This document shows positions 51,356-60,273 of a DNA stretch of 64,000 nt, in pieces (within the stretch, counting starts at the first letter, position 1; each line of letters starts with the position of its first letter). The notes under the pieces were generated by a model. The model had not been told where the DNA came from. It was given only the letters and a program-made list of their open reading frames with translations, and ran no database searches. Origin of the DNA: Veillonellaceae bacterium (GTDB taxonomy: Bacteria; Bacillota; Negativicutes; JAAYSF01); contig JAAYSF010000017.1 of the NCBI GenBank assembly GCA_012523975.1, positions 71,302-135,301 on the forward strand, given 5' to 3'. Both the position numbers and the translations under genes were made by a program.

Positions 51356-51967
51356 TCACTTTCTTTGCGGCAGCACCGTTATTTTGTAAGAAGGAATTCC
51401 CAATCCTGCCTCTACTGCCTTCGTCAAATTTGCTTTAACACTAGAATCATATGCTCCTTCCGCTATTACGAGCACACCTTTTATGATAGGTTTCACTTCC
51501 CGTACCATTACAGGCTTATCAACGCTATTTTCTTTACCAAGTAATATCTGCTGGTTCTCTTTAGTCTCTACAGTTGTTCTTATTCCGCCGGTGGTGTCCT
51601 TCTCCTGAATAGTCCTGGTCTCTTTTACAATATTCTTAGCATGTTCCTGAGTCGCACTACTTTCAAGCGTAATACTAACTGCTACGGATCCCGCCCCTCT
51701 TACCTGCGACAGAAGATTAGACATCTTTGCCTCTAAAACTTCTTCATAACTGCGATTAACTGAAGGTACCGGCACAGTCTTGAGCATCTCACTAGGCTTA
51801 TCAATATTATTCTTGCTCATTTGTCCATCGTACACACTGCCGATCAGTAAAAGAATAACACCAAGAATCCCGAGTAACAGCAACCGGGTATTTAGTGCGC
51901 CTTCACGAATTAATTTGCTCGGCCACAATTTTTTTGAATTTTCGATAAATGAACTAAATCCGTTCAT
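51356..51967 (-). CDS. spoIIIAG: Stage III sporulation protein AG
   Basis: SpoIIIAG forms a large membrane ring in the feeding-tube complex. The 203-residue protein has a membrane helix (about 27-45) and a ring-building domain (GAGSVAVSITLESSATQEHA, GVLVIAEGAYDSSVKANLTKAV). It lies ten bases from spoIIIAH. Confidence 0.95.
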   Translation of the reverse strand: MNGFSSFIENSKKLWPSKLIREGALNTRLLLLGILGVILLLIGSVYDGQMSKNNIDKPSEMLKTVPVPSVNRSYEEVLEAKMSNLLSQVRGAGSVAVSITLESSATQEHAKNIVKETRTIQEKDTTGGIRTTVETKENQQILLGKENSVDKPVMVREVKPIIKGVLVIAEGAYDSSVKANLTKAVEAGLGIPSYKITVLPQRK

Positions 51968-51984
51968 TCGTTTTTCCCCTCCTT

Positions 51985-52596
51985 TTAGTATAGTAATTGT
52001 ACGTCAATTTTACTTTCAGAAAGCTGATATAGCTCTGATATTGAGTGTTTTATCTTATTAACTAACTGCGGTCTAAGCTCTTGTACTCCGTCAACCTGAA
52101 CGTTTTCTCCACCAACGTTAACCTTATGAATAGGTGAAATCTTCTGGCCGTTCGCAGCTATCCCAGGCTTAACATATACAGTAAGATTCTTTATCGAACC
52201 TGCCATTAACCCATCAGCAGTAGTTACATCTACAGCTACCTTGGCATCAGCAACACCGTCTAAGTTAGTGACTATTGCTCTAACTTGCTTGGCTAACTCA
52301 TTCTTATATAACTCATATGCCAGCTTATCTCGTTCATCACTCATTGAATTTGTTACATTTTTACTACTAACTGAATTGTTTAGTGCAGTAGTTACCGCCG
52401 ATAATTCCTGCCCCGATGCCAGATGATTTTGAATTACGTCAAGCGCAGGATTCAGGATCGTCAACATTATGAATAGCCCCATTATTACCCTAATAAACCG
52501 CTGCATACTGCTGCTAGGCAGCAGTAATTCCATAAAGGCAGCAAACAAGACAACAAGTATTATATCCTTAATCCAAGCTGATACAAAAGCTATCAT
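51985..52596 (-). CDS. spoIIIAF: Stage III sporulation protein AF
   Basis: The 203-residue protein has two N-terminal membrane helices (about 7-25 and 33-52; MQRFIRVIMGLFIMLTILNP is the family mark) and a soluble ring-building-like domain. It is part of the SpoIIIA channel. The 17-base gap to spoIIIAG carries a ribosome site. Confidence 0.94.
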   Translation of the reverse strand: MIAFVSAWIKDIILVVLFAAFMELLLPSSSMQRFIRVIMGLFIMLTILNPALDVIQNHLASGQELSAVTTALNNSVSSKNVTNSMSDERDKLAYELYKNELAKQVRAIVTNLDGVADAKVAVDVTTADGLMAGSIKNLTVYVKPGIAANGQKISPIHKVNVGGENVQVDGVQELRPQLVNKIKHSISELYQLSESKIDVQLLY

Positions 52597-52623
52597 TATA
52601 CCCCTCCGCCCGCACTGTTTGTA

Positions 52624-53784
52624 TTACCTTAGCATCATTGCTACACTGCCGGCGCCAATTATCATTGTTATGGCCAAAAAAAACATTAAGGCAACCGTTA
52701 AGACACAAGCAAAAACTAATAAGAGATTATTCCCCATGGCATCTAGGCATTTGGCCATCTTCTCATCGCCCATCGGCTGGACAAGAGCACCAGCTATTTT
52801 AATTATTGCAACTAAAGATAAGAGTTTAATCAACGGAAAGGCACAAATTAACAAGACCGCCATTACACCAAATATACCTATTGCATTCTTTAATAGCAGT
52901 GAAGCTCCCATTACTAATTCAACAGTGTCGGCAAACATTTTACCAACAACCGGGACGAAAGTTGCCGTTGCAAATTTCGCAGTCCGCAAAGTAATCCCGT
53001 CAGCTACCCCCCCGGCTACACCCTGAATAGTGATAATTCCGATGAAAATTACCATGGTAAAACCAAGCACGATCATTCCTGTTTGTTTAATAATTCCCGT
53101 TAGATTGTTTAAACGATATTTATCAGTCAGATAATTAACAAACTCAAGAGTGGCTGTTAATAGTAAAAGGGGTAATACAACATCCTTTACCACTATACTT
53201 ACTGTAGCAACAACAAAGAGCATTAACGGCGTAAATAAAGCTGCAGATGTAATTGCACCGACACCGGTAAGCAGAGTTATCATAAGGGGAAGCAACGCCT
53301 GCATGAAGCCTACCATATAACCGACAGTCTCACGGGCAAGATTTAAAGCATTACAGAAGGCTGTTAAAGCAATTACTGCTAAGAATATATAGCAGAGACT
53401 ATATGCAAGAAGTGATATGCCTGATTGATTGAATGAATTTTGCAAGTTTTGCAGCATTGCACATAATACCGCTAGAAACAACAACTTACCAAGCAGATGA
53501 AGATTTGCTGCAAATTCTTTAAATAATTTATTGATAAAAATCTGCCAAAGGCTCTGACCATCGAAACTAATTCCATGGCTGGCAATCTCTTTTACGGTGG
53601 TACTCGTAAGCAAAGGAATATCTTGATGCAATTCATTATTAACTTTGGTAATGAAGTTATTTACCTCGTCCGGTGATAGTTTTTTAAAAAGATCGTTAGC
53701 AAGCTCGTCATTATCAACTGGAGCGGCAAACGCTCCCGCTGAGAAGACAATTAAAAATAGCACAGCCATTATATAGATTCTCAT
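52624..53784 (-). CDS. spoIIIAE: Stage III sporulation protein AE
   Basis: SpoIIIAE is a polytopic membrane component of the SpoIIIA complex. ATG 53784 with GGAG seven bases upstream gives 386 residues, starting MRIYIMAVLFLIVFSAGAFA, a signal peptide. Earlier ATGs lie in the ribosome-site region. About eight membrane helices follow, with PVVGKMFADTVELVMGASLLLKNAIG-type family stretches (positions near residues 270-300). Confidence 0.95.
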   Translation of the reverse strand: MRIYIMAVLFLIVFSAGAFAAPVDNDELANDLFKKLSPDEVNNFITKVNNELHQDIPLLTSTTVKEIASHGISFDGQSLWQIFINKLFKEFAANLHLLGKLLFLAVLCAMLQNLQNSFNQSGISLLAYSLCYIFLAVIALTAFCNALNLARETVGYMVGFMQALLPLMITLLTGVGAITSAALFTPLMLFVVATVSIVVKDVVLPLLLLTATLEFVNYLTDKYRLNNLTGIIKQTGMIVLGFTMVIFIGIITIQGVAGGVADGITLRTAKFATATFVPVVGKMFADTVELVMGASLLLKNAIGIFGVMAVLLICAFPLIKLLSLVAIIKIAGALVQPMGDEKMAKCLDAMGNNLLLVFACVLTVALMFFLAITMIIGAGSVAMMLR

Positions 53785-53798
53785 TCCCATTCTCCACC

Positions 53799-54185
53799 TC
53801 ATGGAATCAATCTAACGATGGTATCAAGTACTAAGGCAATTATCGGAATTGCCAAAATCATGATAAATACCTTGCCGGCAAACTCTATCTTACCCGCAAT
53901 TGCCCCTTCACCAGCATCACGACAAACCTGCGCACCAAACTCTGTTATATAGGCAATACCGATAATTTTCAAAATAGTATTCAAATATGTATAACTTATG
54001 TTAGCTTTTTCAGCCAAATCTCGAAATAAATTTAAAACGACACCAATTTTACTTAACACAAGCAAAAATATAATACTTACTAAAGCTAAGCTTAATTGCA
54101 CAGCTATTTCTGGTCGTTCGCGCTTGACAATCATGATTAATAGTGTTACTACGAATCCTAGGCCAACTATTTGAATTATATCCAC
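53799..54185 (-). CDS. spoIIIAD: Stage III sporulation protein AD
   Basis: SpoIIIAD is a small membrane component. GTG 54185 with GAGGGG gives 128 residues, the family length; a longer start at 54218 overlaps spoIIIAC and is disfavoured. Four hydrophobic helices and ILKIIGIAYITEFGAQVCRD are characteristic. Confidence 0.94.
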   Translation of the reverse strand: MDIIQIVGLGFVVTLLIMIVKRERPEIAVQLSLALVSIIFLLVLSKIGVVLNLFRDLAEKANISYTYLNTILKIIGIAYITEFGAQVCRDAGEGAIAGKIEFAGKVFIMILAIPIIALVLDTIVRLIP

Positions 54186-54198
54186 ATTTTTACACCCC

Positions 54199-54396
54199 TC
54201 AGAACAACTTAAAGACATCCTGTACCGTGTTGAACAAGCGTCCTAATAGCTGCACAACCCAAAATAACACTATAGTAAAGCCTGCCAACGTACACAAGTG
54301 GGCCATGTCTTCTTTACCAGCCTGCTTAAGCGCCGTATGGAAAACTGAAACTAATATCCCTACTCCAGCAATCTTAAATAGCAAATCTAAACCCAT
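54199..54396 (-). CDS. spoIIIAC: Stage III sporulation protein AC
   Basis: SpoIIIAC is a 65-residue two-helix membrane protein (GLDLLFKIAGVGILVSVFHT and LAGFTIVLFWVVQLL), typical in length and sequence. It lies 13 bases before spoIIIAD. Confidence 0.94.
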   Translation of the reverse strand: MGLDLLFKIAGVGILVSVFHTALKQAGKEDMAHLCTLAGFTIVLFWVVQLLGRLFNTVQDVFKLF

Positions 54397-54415
54397 TTCC
54401 TCTCACCCCTTTTTA

Positions 54416-54934
54416 TCAAATTAGCACAATAACTATCGCTAACCCCCCGCAAATACCAAGATATCTATACATCTTCGAATTGTGATCACGTAACCTAATA
54501 GCATCTTGCTCAATTTTGGCTAGTTGTTCTTGAACCATATCAAGATAAGTCTTCTGTTCCTCTCGGCTAGTTGAACCTAAATTAGCGCCAAGAGCAGCAA
54601 GAATTTCAAGCTCTGGTCGTTCTAGGGCCAACATATTTGTTTCATTTATAGCCTGGTTTAGAGCCTCTTGCGGCGTCATCCAGCCATTCTCACTAAGTAT
54701 CAATGCCATGTTCTGAAACAGATTGTTAACTGCGCCATAAGTACCATTGGTACAATTACGTAAGGCTTCAGAAAGCGGTAAAGAAATATATCCAATATAC
54801 GTTTTGAGCGACCCGATACAGCTGATAATCTGCCGAATTTGCCTTGGCCGTTCACTACAGCGATTTGCTAACATAAATCCAAGACTAGTACCTGCTATTA
54901 TTACAAATACTGCTCCGATAATTTTCAGCCACAT
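54416..54934 (-). CDS. spoIIIAB: Stage III sporulation protein AB
   Basis: The 172-residue protein has an N-terminal and a C-terminal membrane helix around a helical soluble domain, resembling type II secretion F proteins. Marks are GTSLGFMLANRCSERPRQIRQ and LGANLGSTSREEQKTYLD. The start overlaps the spoIIIAA stop by ten bases. Confidence 0.95.
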   Translation of the reverse strand: MWLKIIGAVFVIIAGTSLGFMLANRCSERPRQIRQIISCIGSLKTYIGYISLPLSEALRNCTNGTYGAVNNLFQNMALILSENGWMTPQEALNQAINETNMLALERPELEILAALGANLGSTSREEQKTYLDMVQEQLAKIEQDAIRLRDHNSKMYRYLGICGGLAIVIVLI

Positions 54935-55920
54935 GCTTTGACCCCCGTCTTATGCTGATATAATATGTTTCCAGTCCTAGCATCCACAATTTCTTGAATA
55001 GTTCCAATAGTCGGGGTATCACTTAAAATAATGTAACGTTCAAAATACTTTGCTTTAATCAGCTGGCCAACATAAGGGCGTTCCATAACTTCAGCAACAC
55101 TTCGCCCGTGTATTGTAGCAATAACGCTGATACCTGCATTTAAAGCTTCACGAACGGCGTAGGCGTCTTCTTCCCGACCAAGTTCATCGGTAGCGATCAC
55201 CTGCGGTGACATCGATCTGATTAGGATTAGCATCCCCTCTGATTTTGGACAGCCATCAAGGACGTCAACTCTATCGCCTAAGTCGACTGTTGAAATACCA
55301 TTTAAACTAGCTGCAATTTCTGACCGTTCATCTACAACACCGACCTGAACGCCAACAAAGGCGCTGCTTCTAGTGCTCAAATTTCGAATTATATCCCTCA
55401 AGATTGTGGTTTTTCCGCAGCGCGGGGGAGATATTATCAGGGTACTCAAAACCCGCTTACCATTTTTTACAATGTGCGGTAAGACAAGACAAGAGCACCC
55501 CTTAACTTCACGAGCCAGTCGAATATTTAACGAGTTGATGTTTTTAATTGCTTTCAGCTGCCCATCGACAATAATGGCCTGTCCAGTTAGGCCAATCCGG
55601 TGTCCGCCTCTCGCCGTTAAAAATCCCATCTTTAATTCCTGTTCCAATGCATAAATTGAATTTTTACTTATTAGCTGAAATGTGCGACTAATATCATCAT
55701 TTGTGCAAAAGTAAGCATTCCGAGTTTCGCCAACAAGACTCCCGGTGGAACTTATCATATAATCTTCTGAACCAACGATCAGCATAAGCGGTTTATTAAT
55801 ACGCAGTCTTATTTCTGTTACAGCTGCCAGATGGCTTTCCGGAATACGCTTAAGTAATGTACCTATATTGGGCGGTAATATTGGAAATATCTGATCATTT
55901 ATAATTTCAGTGATGCTCAT
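54925..55920 (-). CDS. spoIIIAA: Stage III sporulation protein AA, secretion-type ATPase
   Basis: SpoIIIAA is the ATPase of the SpoIIIA complex, a relative of type II and IV secretion ATPases. The 331-residue protein has Walker A SPPRCGKTTILRDI near residue 167, Walker B-like MSPQVIATDELGREEDAYAV and a conserved HGRS. It is the first gene of the operon, with a possible sigma-E promoter upstream. Confidence 0.96.
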   Translation of the reverse strand: MSITEIINDQIFPILPPNIGTLLKRIPESHLAAVTEIRLRINKPLMLIVGSEDYMISSTGSLVGETRNAYFCTNDDISRTFQLISKNSIYALEQELKMGFLTARGGHRIGLTGQAIIVDGQLKAIKNINSLNIRLAREVKGCSCLVLPHIVKNGKRVLSTLIISPPRCGKTTILRDIIRNLSTRSSAFVGVQVGVVDERSEIAASLNGISTVDLGDRVDVLDGCPKSEGMLILIRSMSPQVIATDELGREEDAYAVREALNAGISVIATIHGRSVAEVMERPYVGQLIKAKYFERYIILSDTPTIGTIQEIVDARTGNILYQHKTGVKACG

Positions 55921-55943
55921 TCTTCACCCATCCTTTCTTTACA

Positions 55944-55972
55944 TAGATATGGATTAAAAAATAACTTTATTC
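55944..55972 (-). promoter_or_regulatory. Possible sigma-E promoter of spoIIIAA
   Basis: The minus strand shows GAATAAA, 14 bases, then CATATCTA. The ATA and CATA cores match but other positions are weak. Sigma-E control is known for spoIIIA in Bacillus, which is the main support. Confidence 0.35.
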
Positions 55973-56016
55973 CATCATTTAGCTTAATAGTTATTTTTTT
56001 CATTATTGAGAGGCAT

Positions 56017-56049
56017 AAAAAAATCCCGGAGGATTCCGGGATTTTTTTA
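56017..56049 (-). terminator. Rho-independent terminator after the CD1247-like gene
   Basis: A stem AATCCCGGA/TCCGGGATT is flanked by T runs on both strands, so it can act in either direction. It lies five bases past the CD1247-like stop. Confidence 0.87.
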
Positions 56050-56053
56050 TCAC

Positions 56054-56494
56054 TTATATTCCAGGGTGAATACTATTTCTAAGCGCATGTGAATTCATAT
56101 CGATATCGACATCATCTAGATCAATCACATTGTCATAAACTACTTCACCGCAATGTGGACAGGTAACTTCAACAGCATCCTCGTCATCAAGCAACTCAGA
56201 TTCGAAGGCTACACTTTCATGACAAAACGGGCATTCTACTTCAACGTAATCTTCATCAACATCATACATATCTTCATAAACTTCTTCTTCCAGCTCTGTT
56301 AAATCTTCATCAATACTTTCAACATAATCTTCTAGATCTTCATGTACCAAATTCACGTTTTGAATTTCTTCTGCCATATCATCTAGTACATCAACAATAT
56401 TCAAAATCAACTTGCCTTCTGATGAGGCGTCACTCACATTAAGTCCTTTTGTTAAACCTTGTAAATATGCAACCTTTTCCTTAATATTTGCCAT
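56054..56494 (-). CDS. CD1247-like acidic zinc-ribbon protein
   Basis: ATG 56494 after a long run of G gives 146 residues. The N-terminal helical domain (MANIKEKVAYLQGLTKGLNV) is the CD1247 family mark. A strongly acidic helical segment (about 55-85) and a zinc ribbon (Cys88, Cys91, Cys112, Cys115) follow. Function is unknown; the gene commonly lies between spoIIIAA and efp in clostridia. Confidence 0.85.
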   Translation of the reverse strand: MANIKEKVAYLQGLTKGLNVSDASSEGKLILNIVDVLDDMAEEIQNVNLVHEDLEDYVESIDEDLTELEEEVYEDMYDVDEDYVEVECPFCHESVAFESELLDDEDAVEVTCPHCGEVVYDNVIDLDDVDIDMNSHALRNSIHPGI

Positions 56495-56569
56495 AAATAT
56501 ATACCCCCCCTTTACAAATGTTAAGCGCGATACTGATATTATGTCCAAACTTCGGTAAATTCATAATAC

Positions 56570-56612
56570 AAAAAAAAGCCAGACATTCTCGGCTTACGCC
56601 AAGAATGTCTGA
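56570..56612 (-). terminator. Rho-independent terminator after efp
   Basis: A long stem CAGACATTCT-GGC/GCC-AGAATGTCTG with two mismatches is followed by GC and a T run on the minus strand, four bases past the efp stop. Confidence 0.87.
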
Positions 56613-56615
56613 ACT

Positions 56616-57173
56616 TTATGCACGTTCAATATATTGACCGCTGCGGGTATCAACCCGTAGAACATCACCAACATTAATGAATAATGGAACTTTCACTACA
56701 TAGCCTGTCTCAAGTTTAGCCGGTTTCGTGCCACCAGTAGCGGTATCGCCTCGAATACCGGGGTCTGTTTCAATTACTTCCAGTTCGACTGCGTTAGGCA
56801 GGTCAACTCCGATAATATTTCCTTGGAACATCATAATTGAGATAGTCATATTTTCTTTAAGGAAGTTAATGGCATTAGCAAGTGTATCGCCATCTAGCTC
56901 AATTTGCTCATATGTCTCATTGTCCATAAAAACGTACATGCCGCCACTCTCGTAAAGATATTGCATTTGGCGATTATCAACATGTGCCTTAGGTATCTTC
57001 TCACTGGGGTTAAACGTACGCTCCACAACAGAGCCTGTTCTCATATTCTTTAATTTAGCCCGCACGAAAGCAGCACCTTTACCTGGCTTAACATGTTGAA
57101 AATCAACTACTTGCCATACATCATTGTCAATTTCAATAGTCACACCTGTACGAAAATCATTACTTGAAATCAT
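56616..57173 (-). CDS. efp: Translation elongation factor P
   Basis: EF-P relieves ribosome stalling at polyproline. The 185-residue protein has the KOW-like domain with the tip lysine Lys32 in [10 protein letters not shown] and two OB domains. The KPGKG loop suggests the Bacillus type of modification, not the beta-lysyl type, but this is inference. It lies 14 bases after pepP. Confidence 0.96.
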   Translation of the reverse strand: MISSNDFRTGVTIEIDNDVWQVVDFQHVKPGKGAAFVRAKLKNMRTGSVVERTFNPSEKIPKAHVDNRQMQYLYESGGMYVFMDNETYEQIELDGDTLANAINFLKENMTISIMMFQGNIIGVDLPNAVELEVIETDPGIRGDTATGGTKPAKLETGYVVKVPLFINVGDVLRVDTRSGQYIERA

Positions 57174-57187
57174 TGCCTTACCCCCAA

Positions 57188-58261
57188 TTAAAAATCTAGT
57201 TCTATAAGCTGTTTACTGCTTTTTGTCAAAACTTCAACATTGTGTGCAGTAACAATTACCGTATCTTCAATTCTGACACCGCCCCACTCGGGAATATAAA
57301 TACCGGGTTCAACAGTGACAACCATAAATTCTTCGAGAGAACCTTCAACATTAGATGGTGATAGTCTAGGTTCTTCATGTATAACAAGACCAACGCCATG
57401 GCCTAACCCATGGCCGAAATATTCGCCATATTTATGATTTTGGATTATAGTTCTGGCAGCAAAATCGGCATCCTTACAAGAATTGCCTGATCTAATTGCC
57501 TGTAAGCCCGCCAATTGCGCTTTAAGGACTATATCATAGATTTCCCGTTGCCTAGAATTTGCCTTACCCACACATACGGTTCTTGTAATATCTGAATGAT
57601 AACCTTTATATACAGCGCCAAAGTCCATTGTTACAAAGTCGCCAGGCTCAATTATTTTTTCGGATGCAACGCCATGAGGCAGCGCCCCGCGAATACCTGA
57701 GGCAACTATTATATCAAATGCAGCTTTTTCCGCACCTAACTGACGCATCTTATATTCCAACTCAAGAGCAATATCCCGCTCGCGAATGCCTGGTTTCAAG
57801 ATTGATAAAATATATGAAAATGCATCATCAGCAATTTTAACAGCTTCCCGAATTAACTTAATCTCATTGTCATCTTTAACAGCCCTCAAATCATCCAACA
57901 TAACCGGTACTAAAGTATTTTCTTGAATCACTTTAGTAAAGTTTTGGAAGGTCGAGTAAGTAGTAAAATCACTTTCAAAACCGATTTTTTCTAATTGATG
58001 ATCTTTAGCCAATTCTGCCAGTGTCTCATAGATGCTATTGCCGTGTTTTACAATCTCAAAACAATCAGCTTGATTCCTAGCTTGTTCAATATAACGGAAG
58101 TCAGTTATTAAAAAACCTTTTTTTCTTGTAATCAGTAACATTCCGGCTGTACCAGTAAACCCGCTAAAGTAACGGCGATTTTCCGGATTATTAACAATTA
58201 CTGCTGCTAAACCATAATCAACCATAAAAGCGCGTAACCTTTTTAGCCTATCTTTTGTCAC
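57188..58261 (-). CDS. pepP: Xaa-Pro aminopeptidase (M24 family)
   Basis: The 357-residue peptidase removes an N-terminal residue before proline. The metal ligands are visible in [18 protein letters not shown] (two Asp), [18 protein letters not shown] (His), [10 protein letters not shown] (Glu) and [10 protein letters not shown] (Glu). The N-terminal creatinase-like domain covers about 1-120. It is the YqhT homologue beside efp. Confidence 0.94.
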   Translation of the reverse strand: MTKDRLKRLRAFMVDYGLAAVIVNNPENRRYFSGFTGTAGMLLITRKKGFLITDFRYIEQARNQADCFEIVKHGNSIYETLAELAKDHQLEKIGFESDFTTYSTFQNFTKVIQENTLVPVMLDDLRAVKDDNEIKLIREAVKIADDAFSYILSILKPGIRERDIALELEYKMRQLGAEKAAFDIIVASGIRGALPHGVASEKIIEPGDFVTMDFGAVYKGYHSDITRTVCVGKANSRQREIYDIVLKAQLAGLQAIRSGNSCKDADFAARTIIQNHKYGEYFGHGLGHGVGLVIHEEPRLSPSNVEGSLEEFMVVTVEPGIYIPEWGGVRIEDTVIVTAHNVEVLTKSSKQLIELDF

Positions 58262-58265
58262 ACCA

Positions 58266-58712
58266 TCACCGCCTCATCAAGCTTACTGCTGCATCTATAG
58301 CTAAAAGATAACTATGTACACCAAATCCAGCGATTGTCCCGTTTACAAGGGCAGATATTACAGAATGATGACGAAATTCCTCACGTTTATAAATATTTGA
58401 CAAATGTATTTCGATTGTTGGTAAATTAACGGCAGCTATGGCATCTCGAATGGCTATGCTATAGTGAGTAAAAGCTGCTGCATTGATAATTAAACAATTA
58501 TAACAATCAGCTGCCTGCTGAATTGCATCGACCATTATACCTTCATGATTAGTCTGAATACAATCAACGTCAATACCTAGATTGTTGGCCCGCTGAGTAA
58601 TCTTTTCATTAATTTCATCAAGTGTAAGCGTGCCATATATACTAGGCTCACGCTTACCAAGCAGATTTAAATTTGGTCCATGAAGGACTAATATACGTAG
58701 TTTTTTTGTCAT
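58266..58712 (-). CDS. aroQ: 3-dehydroquinate dehydratase, type II
   Basis: AroQ dehydrates 3-dehydroquinate, the third step of the shikimate pathway. The 148-residue protein has LHGPNLNLLGKREPSIYG with the catalytic Tyr, NAAAFTHYSIAIRDA and IEIHLSNIYKREEFRHHS. It overlaps nothing and lies four bases before pepP. The other pathway genes in this window, aroA and aroF, are about 50 kb away. Confidence 0.96.
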   Translation of the reverse strand: MTKKLRILVLHGPNLNLLGKREPSIYGTLTLDEINEKITQRANNLGIDVDCIQTNHEGIMVDAIQQAADCYNCLIINAAAFTHYSIAIRDAIAAVNLPTIEIHLSNIYKREEFRHHSVISALVNGTIAGFGVHSYLLAIDAAVSLMRR

Positions 58713-58803
58713 ATAGCCATGCCTTTCGACTGCTTTATATTAACTTTGATATTTTACCACAATTTGATTAATTTGCCTAGAATATCTTGTACCTAAAATT
58801 TAG

Positions 58804-60138
58804 CTAACTTCCGCTGACCGTTATATTACTTATTCTAATTGTGGGTGCACCTTTCGATCCATAGAATCTTAGGTCATCAGCGATTCCGTCTATCTGTCCG
58901 AAAAGTTCCAGGATGTTTCCCGCAATGGCAACGCCTCGTACGGCCTGAGCAAATTTGCCGTTTTTTATCCAAACACCGGCTGCTCCGATAGAAAAATCGC
59001 CTGATATAGGATTGGCAGTATGCATCCCCATAACACTAGTAACGTAAAAGCCATTGTCAACCTCCTGAATGAGTTTTTCGCGCCTCGTATTTCCAGCCTG
59101 TATGAATATATTAGTAGAACCCACTTCAGGCAAACTCTTAAAGGAGCTGCGGCTCCCATTACCGGTACTTACAACATTGTCCTTTGCTGCAGTATACGCA
59201 TTGTGTAGGTAGCCATTTAACGTTCCGTTGACAATCAGATGTGTCCGTTGAGTCGGAACGCCTTCTCCATCGACAGGACTAGTCGCAATCCCGTCGGCCA
59301 GATTGCCATCATCGACTAAATTGATTAGGGATGATACTACCTTTTGGCCTACCTTATCCCTAAATAACGATCTTCCCTTCTGTACTGAGTCAGCGCAAAG
59401 CGCTGGTATAAGTATAGAAAAGAAACTTGTCGCAACTTTGGGAGTACAAACCAGCATAGCTTTAGTAGTTCCAATACTTTTCGCGCCAAGTAATATCGTA
59501 GCATCTTGAGCAGCTTCTTGGCCGACAAAATCAGCATTCAATACGTCAAAATTGCGACTGAAGCTAATGCCAGAACCTGTCTGAACATCGCCATCCTTTT
59601 CGGCAAGCAGAATACCATATATCCCGCAGTAACCAGAACGATAATACACTGACGTCCCGTTAGAATTAGCCAAAGCTACTCCATATTCGGCATCTTGATA
59701 CCCGCAACGCTCGGTGCGGGTTACCCGTTTATCAGTTTTACGAGCTGCCATTTCAACTTGCTTGGCAAGATCAATCTTCTCCTCAATTGTTGCAGCGGCA
59801 ATTTTTTTATCAAGTAAATCCATACTATCTATTTTTTGTGTTAACTTAGGTAAAGCGTTACTTTTATCGGCAAAACTCTTATAACTGTTGTTTAACGCTT
59901 GACGGGCCACGTCCTCTATAGCATTAAGATTAGTTGAATAGGCAAATCCAACTTTACCTTCCTTTGAAAAAATACGTATTCCAATTCCACTGTCCTCGGC
60001 AAACTTCATTGTCTCTACTTCTTGGTTTGCAATTTCAATAGTTAATGCTTTAGCGTCAAGAATATAAGCCTCAGCCGCATAACCACCAACCTTTTTGGCG
60101 ATATCTACAGCATTATTAGCAACCTCCACGTAGTTCAT
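58804..60138 (-). CDS. TldD/PmbA-family metalloprotease-like protein
   Basis: This 444-residue protein is of the TldD/PmbA superfamily, nearer PmbA (TldE): no full HExxxH metal motif is visible. Marks are SGIGIRIFSKEGKVGFAYS, GAKSIGTTKAMLVCTPKVAT, SSLINLVDDGNLADGIATSP and DGEGVPTQRTHLIVNG. A lone PmbA-type gene without a TldD partner beside it is notable. The ATG has AGGAGG. Confidence 0.87.
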   Translation of the reverse strand: MNYVEVANNAVDIAKKVGGYAAEAYILDAKALTIEIANQEVETMKFAEDSGIGIRIFSKEGKVGFAYSTNLNAIEDVARQALNNSYKSFADKSNALPKLTQKIDSMDLLDKKIAAATIEEKIDLAKQVEMAARKTDKRVTRTERCGYQDAEYGVALANSNGTSVYYRSGYCGIYGILLAEKDGDVQTGSGISFSRNFDVLNADFVGQEAAQDATILLGAKSIGTTKAMLVCTPKVATSFFSILIPALCADSVQKGRSLFRDKVGQKVVSSLINLVDDGNLADGIATSPVDGEGVPTQRTHLIVNGTLNGYLHNAYTAAKDNVVSTGNGSRSSFKSLPEVGSTNIFIQAGNTRREKLIQEVDNGFYVTSVMGMHTANPISGDFSIGAAGVWIKNGKFAQAVRGVAIAGNILELFGQIDGIADDLRFYGSKGAPTIRISNITVSGS

Positions 60139-60273
60139 TTATAAAATCCTCCTAGGCGCAATCTATAGTTATTATACACTTCATAAAACCGGTTAATGCG
60201 AAAAGCAAATAGAGCCTTAGGTAGTTAATATTTGACTTTTTAGATTATCTTCCTGCAAGCAATCCATTTCTTT